Below, in pieces: positions 53,657-60,892 of a stretch of DNA of 64,000 bases (position 1 is the first letter of the stretch; the number at the start of each line of letters is the position of its first letter). Below the pieces are notes generated by a model. That model was not told the origin of the DNA. It did not search any database and saw only the letters and a list, made by a program, of their open reading frames with translations. The position numbers and the translations under genes are program-made. Source of the DNA: a virus. Location of the stretch: the IMG/VR virus record IMGVR_UViG_3300006923_000021, positions 1 to 64,000 of that record; one strand, written 5' to 3'.

Positions 53657-54253
53657 TTAGTACTCACAATTGGAAAATAAATTGGATTCCTTTATTCTTC
53701 TATTACATACACCAAAAGGACAATTCCAGGACTTAATCTTTTTAGCTGCTTCATCAAATTTACCATATTTGACATCTTGAATCCATGCACTTAATCTAAT
53801 ACCAGGGTTATTTCTACTTCCTTCACAACCCGTATTAAAGGCTAAAGAAACCATTGCATCGTACTGACATTGGTTTAATTTAGCACCAGGTAAATCATTT
53901 GCACTCCAAACCTTTACTATTCTATTAACACAACCTTCAAACCCACGTAAGTCTTCTTTTAAATACTGTATGGCCTCTTCTTGAGTTATAACCTTCCCTT
54001 CGGTAGCATGTTTACCAGTGTGACCATAACCTATGGTTAATGTACCTTTAGGTATACCATTTTTATACCTACTACTGTCATATTTTATAGGTGGGTCATT
54101 ATAATAGCCGTCATCATAGGTGTATAGTACAGGTTCACCACCCACCCCTTCATCGTCTGTTAAGAAAGTGATAAGTTGGTCAGACGAAGAAGTGGGCGTC
54201 ACAACAATCTCCTCTTCCTCAATTAATAAAGAAAGTTCACTTATAAGTTTCAT
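53657..54253 (-). CDS. GH24 lysozyme (T4-lysozyme-like) with LIE leader, 198 aa
   Basis: Hydrolyses the glycan strand of peptidoglycan. Catalytic E35 in 'FLTDDEGVGG', then 'GTLTIGYGHTG' (75-79) with the Thr of the E-x8-D/T triad, and 'LNQCQYDAMVSLAFNTGC'. The chosen ATG follows a late-type box by 3 nt and gives leader MKLISELSLLIEEEE, which is acidic, not a signal or anchor. An extra 20 residues lie between E35 and GYGHT. The leader suggests a virion-packaged lysozyme, but an ordinary endolysin cannot be ruled out. Confidence 0.8.
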   Translation of the reverse strand: MKLISELSLLIEEEEIVVTPTSSSDQLITFLTDDEGVGGEPVLYTYDDGYYNDPPIKYDSSRYKNGIPKGTLTIGYGHTGKHATEGKVITQEEAIQYLKEDLRGFEGCVNRIVKVWSANDLPGAKLNQCQYDAMVSLAFNTGCEGSRNNPGIRLSAWIQDVKYGKFDEAAKKIKSWNCPFGVCNRRIKESNLFSNCEY

Positions 54254-54256
54254 ACC

Positions 54257-54264
54257 TATAAATA
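54257..54264 (-). promoter_or_regulatory. Late-type box TATTTATA, 3 nt before ATG (minus)
   Basis: Sense-strand TATTTATA ends 3 nt before the lysozyme ATG at 54253. Confidence 0.5.
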
Positions 54265-54283
54265 CCATAATAAACAATAATGA

Positions 54284-54553
54284 CTATTTGCCCAACTCCC
54301 TTTGTAGGTACCAAAGGGCTTTTTCTAAGTCTTGTTGGATGTCGTCTTTTTTCCCCGCACGTGAAATATATTTTATCACATTCCCTAAATTAAAATTTAG
54401 GCCCCAGGACTCAATCACCTTAATAGCTTCATAGGGGTTGTCTTCACCACCGTAATGGAGAGGATGGTTCACAGCATTAGAATCCTCCAGATTTGTTTTG
54501 AGGATACTAGAAGTAGACATTTGCCTATTACTTTGTGATTTCTTGAATAACAT
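54284..54553 (-). CDS. DUF3310-family protein, 89 aa
   Basis: The pattern 'NHPLHYGGEDNPYEAIKVIE', 'GNVIKYISRAGKKDDIQQDL', 'KALWYLQREL' is that of DUF3310, small phage proteins thought to be related to nucleotide-binding folds; function is not established. A second ATG 11 codons in (54520) would give a protein starting MSTSSILK and avoid the overlap with the upstream gene. Confidence 0.75.
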   Translation of the reverse strand: MLFKKSQSNRQMSTSSILKTNLEDSNAVNHPLHYGGEDNPYEAIKVIESWGLNFNLGNVIKYISRAGKKDDIQQDLEKALWYLQRELGK

Positions 54554-54854
54554 TATCGACTGGGGATAGAACGTCTTTATATTCCTTCTCTAAATCTCCT
54601 ATTAAATCCAATACTCGACTAGTTAGAGCCTCAACCTTGTTAACATCTGATTTGAGAATACTAATTAACTCTACTTTGGTTTCGATGTCTCCGGGTAGGA
54701 CAAGTACTTTATAACCAAATTGTTCAGACAGGCCTTTAGCAAACGCTTTTAATTCTTCCTGCGGGGGTACTCTTAATAGTTGGACCACTAGTATAGGTTC
54801 GTATTTTTCATTTAGTAAGGTTTCCAGCTTAGTTAGTAGTTCTGTATCTTTCAT
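54528..54854 (-). CDS. Unknown protein, 108 aa
   Basis: Not recognised. An alpha/beta N-terminal domain ('PILVVQLLRVPPQEELKAFA', 'YKVLVLPGDIETKVELISIL') is followed by a helix. It overlaps the DUF3310 gene by 26 bases if that gene uses its first ATG, so the two are one operon. Upstream is AT-rich without a clear box. Confidence 0.5.
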   Translation of the reverse strand: MKDTELLTKLETLLNEKYEPILVVQLLRVPPQEELKAFAKGLSEQFGYKVLVLPGDIETKVELISILKSDVNKVEALTSRVLDLIGDLEKEYKDVLSPVDNVIQEITK

Positions 54855-54928
54855 TTTTTTCTTTTAGTGTTAAATGTGTAATTTTATCCCATTTTTAGGG
54901 TAACGATAGTTTCTTTTTGAATAATACA

Positions 54929-55015
54929 GTGACTCCACCTGAAGATAAAGAGTTTCAAGTGATAATAGTGTTAGTACTGACCATATATTTAATGGTCTTT
55001 TGTGGAATGGCATAA
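54929..55015 (+). CDS. Possible 28-aa membrane peptide (GTG start)
   Basis: GTG-initiated reading frame 'MTPPEDKEFQVIIVLVLTIY' ending 'LMVFCGMA': a short acidic head and one membrane helix. It lies alone in a 241-bp gap. Only the hydrophobic pattern supports it. The rest of the gap holds the DUF932 promoter. Confidence 0.2.
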   Translation: MTPPEDKEFQVIIVLVLTIYLMVFCGMA

Positions 55016-55030
55016 TTCTTTTGGGATTAC

Positions 55031-55060
55031 TTGTTTTATCAAAAAAAGTTATTATCTTTG
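55031..55060 (+). promoter_or_regulatory. Host-type promoter of the DUF932 gene
   Basis: TTG at 55031-55033, 19-nt spacer, TATCTTTG at 55053-55060. Confidence 0.65.
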
Positions 55061-55095
55061 TATTCTAATAATATTAATAAACTACAATAAAATAA

Positions 55096-55884
55096 ATGAT
55101 AATGGTAGAAAAAATTATGGAACCTTTAACACAATCTGACATCGAAACCGTCGCCCCATCAGTTTACGCTACAACACCGTCAACTAACGTGTCCGATAAA
55201 TATACTTTTATTCCCACCACCCAAATAATGAATGATTTAGGTCAGGAGGGTTGGCAGGTGTATGATGCGAGTCAAAGAAATTCAAGAAGTGGGCAAGACA
55301 TGTTTACAAAACATATGTTGAGATTTAGAAACGAGGATGTTCCCATGGTTGGAGGAATCGTCCCTGAAATTCTTCTCACTAATTCCCATGATGGTAGAAA
55401 CGCTTTTAACCTCCACGCTGGGTTATTCAGGCTAGTTTGTTCCAATGGGTTGGTAATCGCAGACCAGACTTTTGAAAAAGTTAAAATTAAACATCAGTGG
55501 TATGACCTTAAAGATGTGCAAAGAATTACAGATGATGTTATAACGTCTATCCCCACTATTATGAGTCGTGTTGACGACTTTAAAAATACTAAACTTAGTG
55601 ATGCAGCTAAAAAAGATTTCGCTAAGAAAGCAATATTAGCTCGTTGGAAGAGTGGTCAAGAGTACATCCCCTTGACTGAAATTTTAAAACCAACCCGAGG
55701 GGAAGACCGAGGAGATAAATTGTGGGAAGTATTTAATTTGGTCCAGGAAAAAATCATCAGAGGTGGTATCACTTACTATCTAGCTTCTGGAAGGCAACAA
55801 ACCGTTAGAGAGCTAACCAACATTGACCAAAGGTTAAACGTAAATAAAAAATTATGGACACTCGCTGAAGAGTATGTGTCGTAA
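55096..55884 (+). CDS. DUF932 (DUF945-like) protein, 262 aa
   Basis: The family pattern is visible: 'YTFIPTTQIMNDLGQEGWQV', 'DMFTKHMLRFR', 'EILLTNSHDGRNAFNLHAGL', 'FRLVCSNGLVI'. DUF932 proteins are common in plasmids and phages, their function is unproven. The ATG six bases downstream (MVEKIMEP) is an equally good start. A perfect host-type promoter lies upstream and an intrinsic terminator downstream, so this is a single-gene, probably early, unit. Confidence 0.7.
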   Translation: MIMVEKIMEPLTQSDIETVAPSVYATTPSTNVSDKYTFIPTTQIMNDLGQEGWQVYDASQRNSRSGQDMFTKHMLRFRNEDVPMVGGIVPEILLTNSHDGRNAFNLHAGLFRLVCSNGLVIADQTFEKVKIKHQWYDLKDVQRITDDVITSIPTIMSRVDDFKNTKLSDAAKKDFAKKAILARWKSGQEYIPLTEILKPTRGEDRGDKLWEVFNLVQEKIIRGGITYYLASGRQQTVRELTNIDQRLNVNKKLWTLAEEYVS

Positions 55885-55906
55885 AAAATATAAAGTTATA
55901 TAAAAT

Positions 55907-55934
55907 GAAAAACCCTCCTACTGGAGGGTTTTTC
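55907..55934. terminator. Bidirectional intrinsic terminator
   Basis: AAAACCCTCC-TACT-GGAGGGTTTT, perfect stem with A/T runs on both sides, between convergent genes. Confidence 0.85.
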
Positions 55935-55945
55935 ATTTAGACATG

Positions 55946-56170
55946 CTATTTTCTGTCTAGGATTTTCAATAAGAGGATAACCGCAATTAATCCTACAAAT
56001 CCCGAACTACCCAGGGAATTAATAAGACCAGTAACATTGCCTACCACATCCATACCGAATATGGGTGTGCCGAACAATACTTGAACTAACACCCCTACCG
56101 ATAAGAAAGTGATTAGTAAGTCAGATACTCCAGTAAAAAATCCTTTAATCATGTTAAAAACGTTTTCCAT
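55946..56170 (-). CDS. Small two-helix membrane protein (holin candidate), 74 aa
   Basis: Two membrane helices ('LLITFLSVGVLVQVLF', 'GFVGLIAVILLLKIL') separated by a Gly/Asn-rich loop, with a short charged C-terminus ('LDRK'). Size and topology fit a class II holin, but no sequence signature proves it and no endolysin is adjacent. It ends at a bidirectional terminator. Confidence 0.45.
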   Translation of the reverse strand: MENVFNMIKGFFTGVSDLLITFLSVGVLVQVLFGTPIFGMDVVGNVTGLINSLGSSGFVGLIAVILLLKILDRK

Positions 56171-56423
56171 TTTAATGTTTTTTTAAAGGTTTAGGTACAT
56201 ACACGTGCTTTGTACTAGTGGTAGAATACTATAATCCTATTCACTACTCAAATAATTAAGTGGATATGTTATAAAAATAGGGGTAGTCTAAATATTTTTT
56301 TTATCGTGCAACTCTACAACAAACCCATATATTGTCCCCTACTTTAAGTGGCCATTAGTTTTTTTTACTATTTTGGTGGTGGCATATTAAGGTAAAGTAT
56401 TATTTTTACGATGAAAAAATAGA

Positions 56424-56454
56424 TTGGTTTTGTACCTTTTTTTCCCTATATTTG
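56424..56454 (+). promoter_or_regulatory. Host-type promoter of the PcfJ-like gene
   Basis: TTG at 56424-56426, 20-nt spacer, TATATTTG at 56447-56454; the ATG follows the -7 box by 4 nt, predicting a leaderless mRNA. The rest of the 288-bp gap (56171-56458) shows only AT-rich sequence. Confidence 0.6.
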
Positions 56455-56458
56455 TATT

Positions 56459-58246
56459 ATGGGTGAAAAAATTAATAAATGGGACACACTTTTTAAGGGT
56501 GTAGATGAAAAATTTGAGTTATTATCTTATGAAGATTGTAACGTAGTAGACGGAAACGGGGGTGAACTAGTGAAAAAAACTAGTGTACCTTATGTACATA
56601 AAAAACATAGTAAGAGAACGAAACATGTTGAGGTTAGGCACTTCACACCAAAAACAGAGGTGATGGCTCTTGGTGAAAAGGAATGGTTAGAAAAATCGGT
56701 ACAGGTACTTAATAGTGCTTTAGTGAGGAGAACTACTGTAGTGTTAGAAAAGAATGAAGATAAGGTTAAACTTTCTATGTTTAATTTTCGTAAAAGGAGA
56801 CAGGTGGGACACCGATATTTCGCTAAAGGTAGTAAGGATATTCACATTACTTTTAATTTAAAAACTAAGAACTTCTACATTACCAACTCTCATTTTGCAC
56901 ATAGACGTAGAACCACCTCCGTCACTAAAAATGATTTTTCAAAAATTATTAATCAAATACATTCTTTAACGTTCACCAACCCATTTGGCCCACTAGTCCA
57001 TCCTGAAACCCAACGAGGTACGACAACACCCCCAAACGTTAACGCATTAAAAGCTTTAATAGGGTTAGTGGAAGAATTAGAGTTGGACATTACGGTATTG
57101 CCTAATAGTGTGAACTCACCAGGGGATTTGTTAGGAACAATTATAATGGAATGGTTTATAAAGGTGTGGAAAATTAAAACACCCAACGACTACACTTACT
57201 ACCTGTTAAAACATTATCCTGGAATTAAAAAACTAAGAAAATATAATATGAGTTTAATTCATACTATATTAGGTGAAAGGGGACTTAAAGGTAAGTTTTA
57301 TAATAAATTACTTAATCTTGAACCAGAAATTAATGTTACAGACCTACACTTACTCCAGAGAACCTTAGGGGATGATGGGGTAAAAAGAATCTCCGTACAT
57401 ATATTAGCTTCTAGTAAAACTTTCGAAGATACTAAGTTCACCCAACCCGAACATCTAATTACTAATGTAGGGTATTGGGATAAGCTTTCTAAATATGAGA
57501 AAAATAATATAATCAATATATACAATACCTGTAAAGACCCTACTAGAATTCAAGGATTTATAGATTTATTGTTGGACCACTTTAAAATTAAAAATAAATT
57601 ACAAGGTTATGGTGTTATTAAAAATATAAAATCTAAAACCCTGGATAAATTTAATGACGAACATAGTGAATGGTCTAATTTACTTCACGGATGTGAAAGA
57701 ACCACACAAGTCAATTACCTATACCCAGATAACTTTTTAACTCATATAGAAAAACCTATAGAATTAGATGGTAACATATATTTTGTGAAAGTATTAAAGG
57801 ACGATAGTGATTACTTTAAAGAAGGGCAAATTCAAAATCACTGCGTAAGAACTTATTTGGATAGATACACAAGTATTATAATTTCAGTTAGAAAAAATCA
57901 TGAAAGTGGAATGGAAAGAATGACTTGTGAGTTTAGGAAGGAGTGGTATGCGAGAGGGGGAGAAGAGTACAATACACCAACGTTATCTCAAGCTAGAATG
58001 AAATACAATAATATTCCACAAGGAGACTGGGAAGTTATTATGAAGTTATTACGAAAAGAATTTTTAGATTATAGTTGTAAACCTAAAAATAATACAATGC
58101 CAATAATTAAGATTAGTAATAAAATGACAAACCATGTTGAGACTTTAAAATATGACGTAGAAGTTAATCGGTTTATAAGTGATGGCGTACCCACCACACC
58201 AAGGGATAGACGTGAAAATTATGTTGGAGATGATTTACCTTTTTAA
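56459..58246 (+). CDS. PcfJ-like protein, 595 aa
   Basis: The C-terminal third has 'FKEGQIQNHCVRTYLDRYTS' followed by 'IIISVRKN' and 'MERMTCEFRKEWYARGG', the arrangement of PcfJ proteins ('Q..HCVg.Y....s.I...R'), which occur in plasmids and phages with unknown function. The N-terminal 160 residues are basic. The HCV motif is reminiscent of the WCTA motif in three other genes here (Cys followed by a short strand and a Ser/Ile-rich strand), but no clear homology is visible. It has its own host-type promoter. Confidence 0.55.
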   Translation: MGEKINKWDTLFKGVDEKFELLSYEDCNVVDGNGGELVKKTSVPYVHKKHSKRTKHVEVRHFTPKTEVMALGEKEWLEKSVQVLNSALVRRTTVVLEKNEDKVKLSMFNFRKRRQVGHRYFAKGSKDIHITFNLKTKNFYITNSHFAHRRRTTSVTKNDFSKIINQIHSLTFTNPFGPLVHPETQRGTTTPPNVNALKALIGLVEELELDITVLPNSVNSPGDLLGTIIMEWFIKVWKIKTPNDYTYYLLKHYPGIKKLRKYNMSLIHTILGERGLKGKFYNKLLNLEPEINVTDLHLLQRTLGDDGVKRISVHILASSKTFEDTKFTQPEHLITNVGYWDKLSKYEKNNIINIYNTCKDPTRIQGFIDLLLDHFKIKNKLQGYGVIKNIKSKTLDKFNDEHSEWSNLLHGCERTTQVNYLYPDNFLTHIEKPIELDGNIYFVKVLKDDSDYFKEGQIQNHCVRTYLDRYTSIIISVRKNHESGMERMTCEFRKEWYARGGEEYNTPTLSQARMKYNNIPQGDWEVIMKLLRKEFLDYSCKPKNNTMPIIKISNKMTNHVETLKYDVEVNRFISDGVPTTPRDRRENYVGDDLPF

Positions 58247-58293
58247 TCATATTTTGTATATTTTATTAAAATAAATTTTTTATAATAATTAAG

Positions 58294-59370
58294 ATGAGAG
58301 TAAAATTAGAATATATTTGGTTGGACGGTAACGAACCTACTCAGAAACTAAGGAGTAAGACTAAAATTTGGGATTATTACCACATGACAGACCCTCTAGA
58401 ATTAAATGGTAGGGTATTAGCATATAACGGAAGAGTAATTCCTAGTCCAGATGAACTACCTAATTGGAATTTTGATGGGTCCTCCACTAACCAAGCTAAA
58501 GGTAATAAATCGGATTGTGTATTAAAACCGGTTCGTATTGTAATGGACCCACAAAGGTTAGACGGTTTTTTAGTTATGTGTGAGGTAATGAATAGTGATG
58601 GTACACCACATAAAACTAATAAAAGACATAATTTAATTGACGACCCAGAGTATTGGTTTGGTTTCGAACAAGAATACATCTTAACTAAAACTGGTACCCC
58701 ACTAGGGTTCCCTACTGAAGGTTACCCAAAACCACAAGGAGACTATTACTGTGGTTTAGGTTCAGAGAATGTGGTGGGTAGAGATATCGTAGAAGAACAC
58801 TTACAGGTCTGTTTAGAAGCTAACCTTAATATTACAGGTACTAACGCAGAGGTAATGATTGGACAATGGGAATACCAAATACTCTCAAAAGGGGCTAAAA
58901 AAGCGAGTGATGAATTATGGTTATCTAGGTTTTTATTAATTAGACTAACTGAAAAGTATGACTTAAGAGTAGACTTTAAACCAAAACCTGTCGAGGGTGA
59001 TTGGAATGGTTCTGGGTTGCATGTGAATTTTTCTAGTGACTTAACAAGAGAAGTTGGAGGGGAAGAAATGTTTAATTCAATATGTGAAAAATTAGGTAAC
59101 ACACATAGTAAACATATGGAGGTTTATGGGGAAGAAAACAACAAAAGACTTACGGGTTTACACGAAACACAACACATTAATAAATTTAGTTATGGGGTTA
59201 GTGATAGAGGAGCTAGTATCCGAATACCACCTTCAACTGTAGAAAATGGTTGGAAGGGTTATTTAGAAGATAGAAGGCCGGCAAGTAACGCGGACCCATA
59301 CCTATTGACGGGTACAATATACGATACTCTATTAAAGGCAGAAGATAAATTTAGAACAATAGAAGTTTAA
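58294..59370 (+). CDS. Glutamine synthetase, type II (GlnII-like), 358 aa
   Basis: Makes glutamine from glutamate, ammonia and ATP. The type-II (eukaryote-like) signature is plain: 'EYIWLDGN', 'NWNFDGSSTNQA', 'WFGFEQEYIL', 'GTNAEVMIGQWEYQI', 'NGSGLHVNFS', 'HETQHINKFSYGVSDRGASI' and 'YLEDRRPASNADPYLL'. The metal- and substrate-binding Glu, His and Arg positions I can identify are present, so it may be active. Length is typical. Three thioredoxin-fold genes follow within three bases each. As an auxiliary metabolic gene it could supply nitrogen for nucleotide synthesis; probably acquired from a bacterium or eukaryote. Confidence 0.9.
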   Translation: MRVKLEYIWLDGNEPTQKLRSKTKIWDYYHMTDPLELNGRVLAYNGRVIPSPDELPNWNFDGSSTNQAKGNKSDCVLKPVRIVMDPQRLDGFLVMCEVMNSDGTPHKTNKRHNLIDDPEYWFGFEQEYILTKTGTPLGFPTEGYPKPQGDYYCGLGSENVVGRDIVEEHLQVCLEANLNITGTNAEVMIGQWEYQILSKGAKKASDELWLSRFLLIRLTEKYDLRVDFKPKPVEGDWNGSGLHVNFSSDLTREVGGEEMFNSICEKLGNTHSKHMEVYGEENNKRLTGLHETQHINKFSYGVSDRGASIRIPPSTVENGWKGYLEDRRPASNADPYLLTGTIYDTLLKAEDKFRTIEV

Positions 59371-59372
59371 AA

Positions 59373-59651
59373 ATGAAAATAACATTATTTAGTCAGTGGG
59401 AGTGTAAAACCTGTGTGGAACTTAAAGAAAAACTAAAAGAAGAAAAGATAACCTATAAAATTATAGAAGTCTTAGACCATAAAGAACTGTGGAAAGAAAT
59501 TAGAGAACGACAACTTCAGTTAGAACCTAAAAGTATAATGTATACCCCCACTTTGTTAGTGGAGAGTAATGGTGTTGGGGTTTATATTTCAGCTGGTAGA
59601 GATTTTGATGGGGTAGAAGAGGCTTTAAACAAACTAAAAGAATATTTATAA
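59373..59651 (+). CDS. Glutaredoxin-like protein with CKTC, 92 aa
   Basis: Thioredoxin fold with the active site 'WECKTCVELKEKL' near residue 10-13 and cis-Pro in 'YTPTLLVE'. Probably a thiol-disulphide oxidoreductase or electron donor. Two bases after glutamine synthetase, the first of three thioredoxin-fold genes in a row. Confidence 0.7.
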   Translation: MKITLFSQWECKTCVELKEKLKEEKITYKIIEVLDHKELWKEIRERQLQLEPKSIMYTPTLLVESNGVGVYISAGRDFDGVEEALNKLKEYL

Positions 59652-59653
59652 TT

Positions 59654-59965
59654 ATGGAAGTAAATGATAACACTTTAGAAAAAACTCTAAAAGATAATAA
59701 GGTAGTTTTATTAGATTTTTGGGCAGAATGGTGTGGGCCTTGCAGATTATTAGGCCCTACTATGGAAGAATTAAAAACAGATTTTGAAGGTAAAGCACTT
59801 GTAGGTAAGATAAATGTCACAGACAATCCTCACTCCTCTGACGAGTATGGGGTACGAAGTATTCCCACAGTCATCATGTATAAAGATGGTAAAGAGGTAG
59901 AAAGGTTGGTAGGTATCAGGGATAAAACTTTTTATAGTGATAAAATTAATTATTATTTAAATTAA
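59654..59965 (+). CDS. trx: Thioredoxin, 103 aa
   Basis: Classical active site 'DFWAEWCGPCRLLGPTMEEL' with CGPC near residue 30-33 and cis-Pro in 'RSIPTVIMYKDGKEV'. Full thioredoxin length. It could donate electrons to a ribonucleotide reductase, none of which is in the window. Two bases after the preceding gene and one before the next. Confidence 0.9.
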   Translation: MEVNDNTLEKTLKDNKVVLLDFWAEWCGPCRLLGPTMEELKTDFEGKALVGKINVTDNPHSSDEYGVRSIPTVIMYKDGKEVERLVGIRDKTFYSDKINYYLN

Positions 59966-59966
59966 A

Positions 59967-60239
59967 ATGAAAACATTGTTATTATATTCTGAAGAGGGTT
60001 GTCCTTGGTGTACTCAGATGAAAGGTTTATTGGAAGAAAATAATATTAGGTTCTTAGTTAGAGATATTGAGAGATATGATAAGGAGTGGGAGAAGGTTAG
60101 TGAAGAAGCTAAAACAGAGTACATCCCAACAGCTTGTATAGTAGACCACCAAGAAAAAACCAAAACTTATTTAACACCAGATGTCGACTTTGACGAGATT
60201 GAAGAAGGTGTGGAGAAAATTAAAATATTAATGAAATAA
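59967..60239 (+). CDS. Glutaredoxin-like protein with CPWC, 90 aa
   Basis: Active site 'SEEGCPWCTQMKGLL' at C12/C15 and cis-Pro in 'YIPTACIVD'. Related in pattern to the CKTC protein two genes upstream. Its stop overlaps the next ATG (TAATG). Confidence 0.75.
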   Translation: MKTLLLYSEEGCPWCTQMKGLLEENNIRFLVRDIERYDKEWEKVSEEAKTEYIPTACIVDHQEKTKTYLTPDVDFDEIEEGVEKIKILMK

Positions 60240-60841
60240 TGGGATTAGATATTTCATATTATAGTAATGTAAAACGTATACCTGACGAAGAAATTCCAGC
60301 GGGTGTGGAACCATTTAACCGAGCCTATGATGATTGGGTATATGGTTTTTATGATAAAGGGTATAATCTACATTATATTGACACAGATAGGGGTTTGTTT
60401 GGTGGCCACATGAAAGGGTTAGAACCTGGATGGTATAAAACCAAATCTGGAGATGAAGGTGGTTATCTTAGAGCGGGAAGTTATTCGGGATACAATGAGT
60501 GGAGAAGCGACCTTGCGTTAGCGGCAGGTTACCCTGGTGGGGCAGAAGAAGTTTGGAGTATGTCTGATAAACTCTACCAACCAGATAGCCCACCCTTTTT
60601 AGAATTAATTTATTTTTCTGACTCTGATGGTATCATAGGTCCAGAGGTTAGTAAAAAACTTTATAATGATTTTGTTAAGTACGAAAATAATATTAAACAA
60701 GTAATAGATACATGGTACCTTAAATTTGACCCCAAAAAAGAGTTCGATACCGGTCAGTTCAAATGGTTCATTCACAAATATGAGGAATGGAAAGAGGCTT
60801 TTAAAACTGCGTCAGAAAACGGGTTTGTCTCCTTTCACTAA
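60239..60841 (+). CDS. Unknown protein, 200 aa
   Basis: Not recognised. Begins 'MGLDISYYSNVKRIPDEEIP' and has a Trp/Tyr/Gly-rich centre ('FYDKGYNLHYIDTDRGLFGG', 'AGSYSGYNEWRSDLALAAGY'), then a helical, Lys/Glu-rich C-terminus. Small proteins beginning MGLDI are frequent in phages and bacteria, without known role. Coupled to the glutaredoxin gene. Confidence 0.55.
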   Translation: MGLDISYYSNVKRIPDEEIPAGVEPFNRAYDDWVYGFYDKGYNLHYIDTDRGLFGGHMKGLEPGWYKTKSGDEGGYLRAGSYSGYNEWRSDLALAAGYPGGAEEVWSMSDKLYQPDSPPFLELIYFSDSDGIIGPEVSKKLYNDFVKYENNIKQVIDTWYLKFDPKKEFDTGQFKWFIHKYEEWKEAFKTASENGFVSFH

Positions 60842-60892
60842 AACTTGACAATACACTTTATTTTTATTATTCTTCTATCAAACATTAAAATA

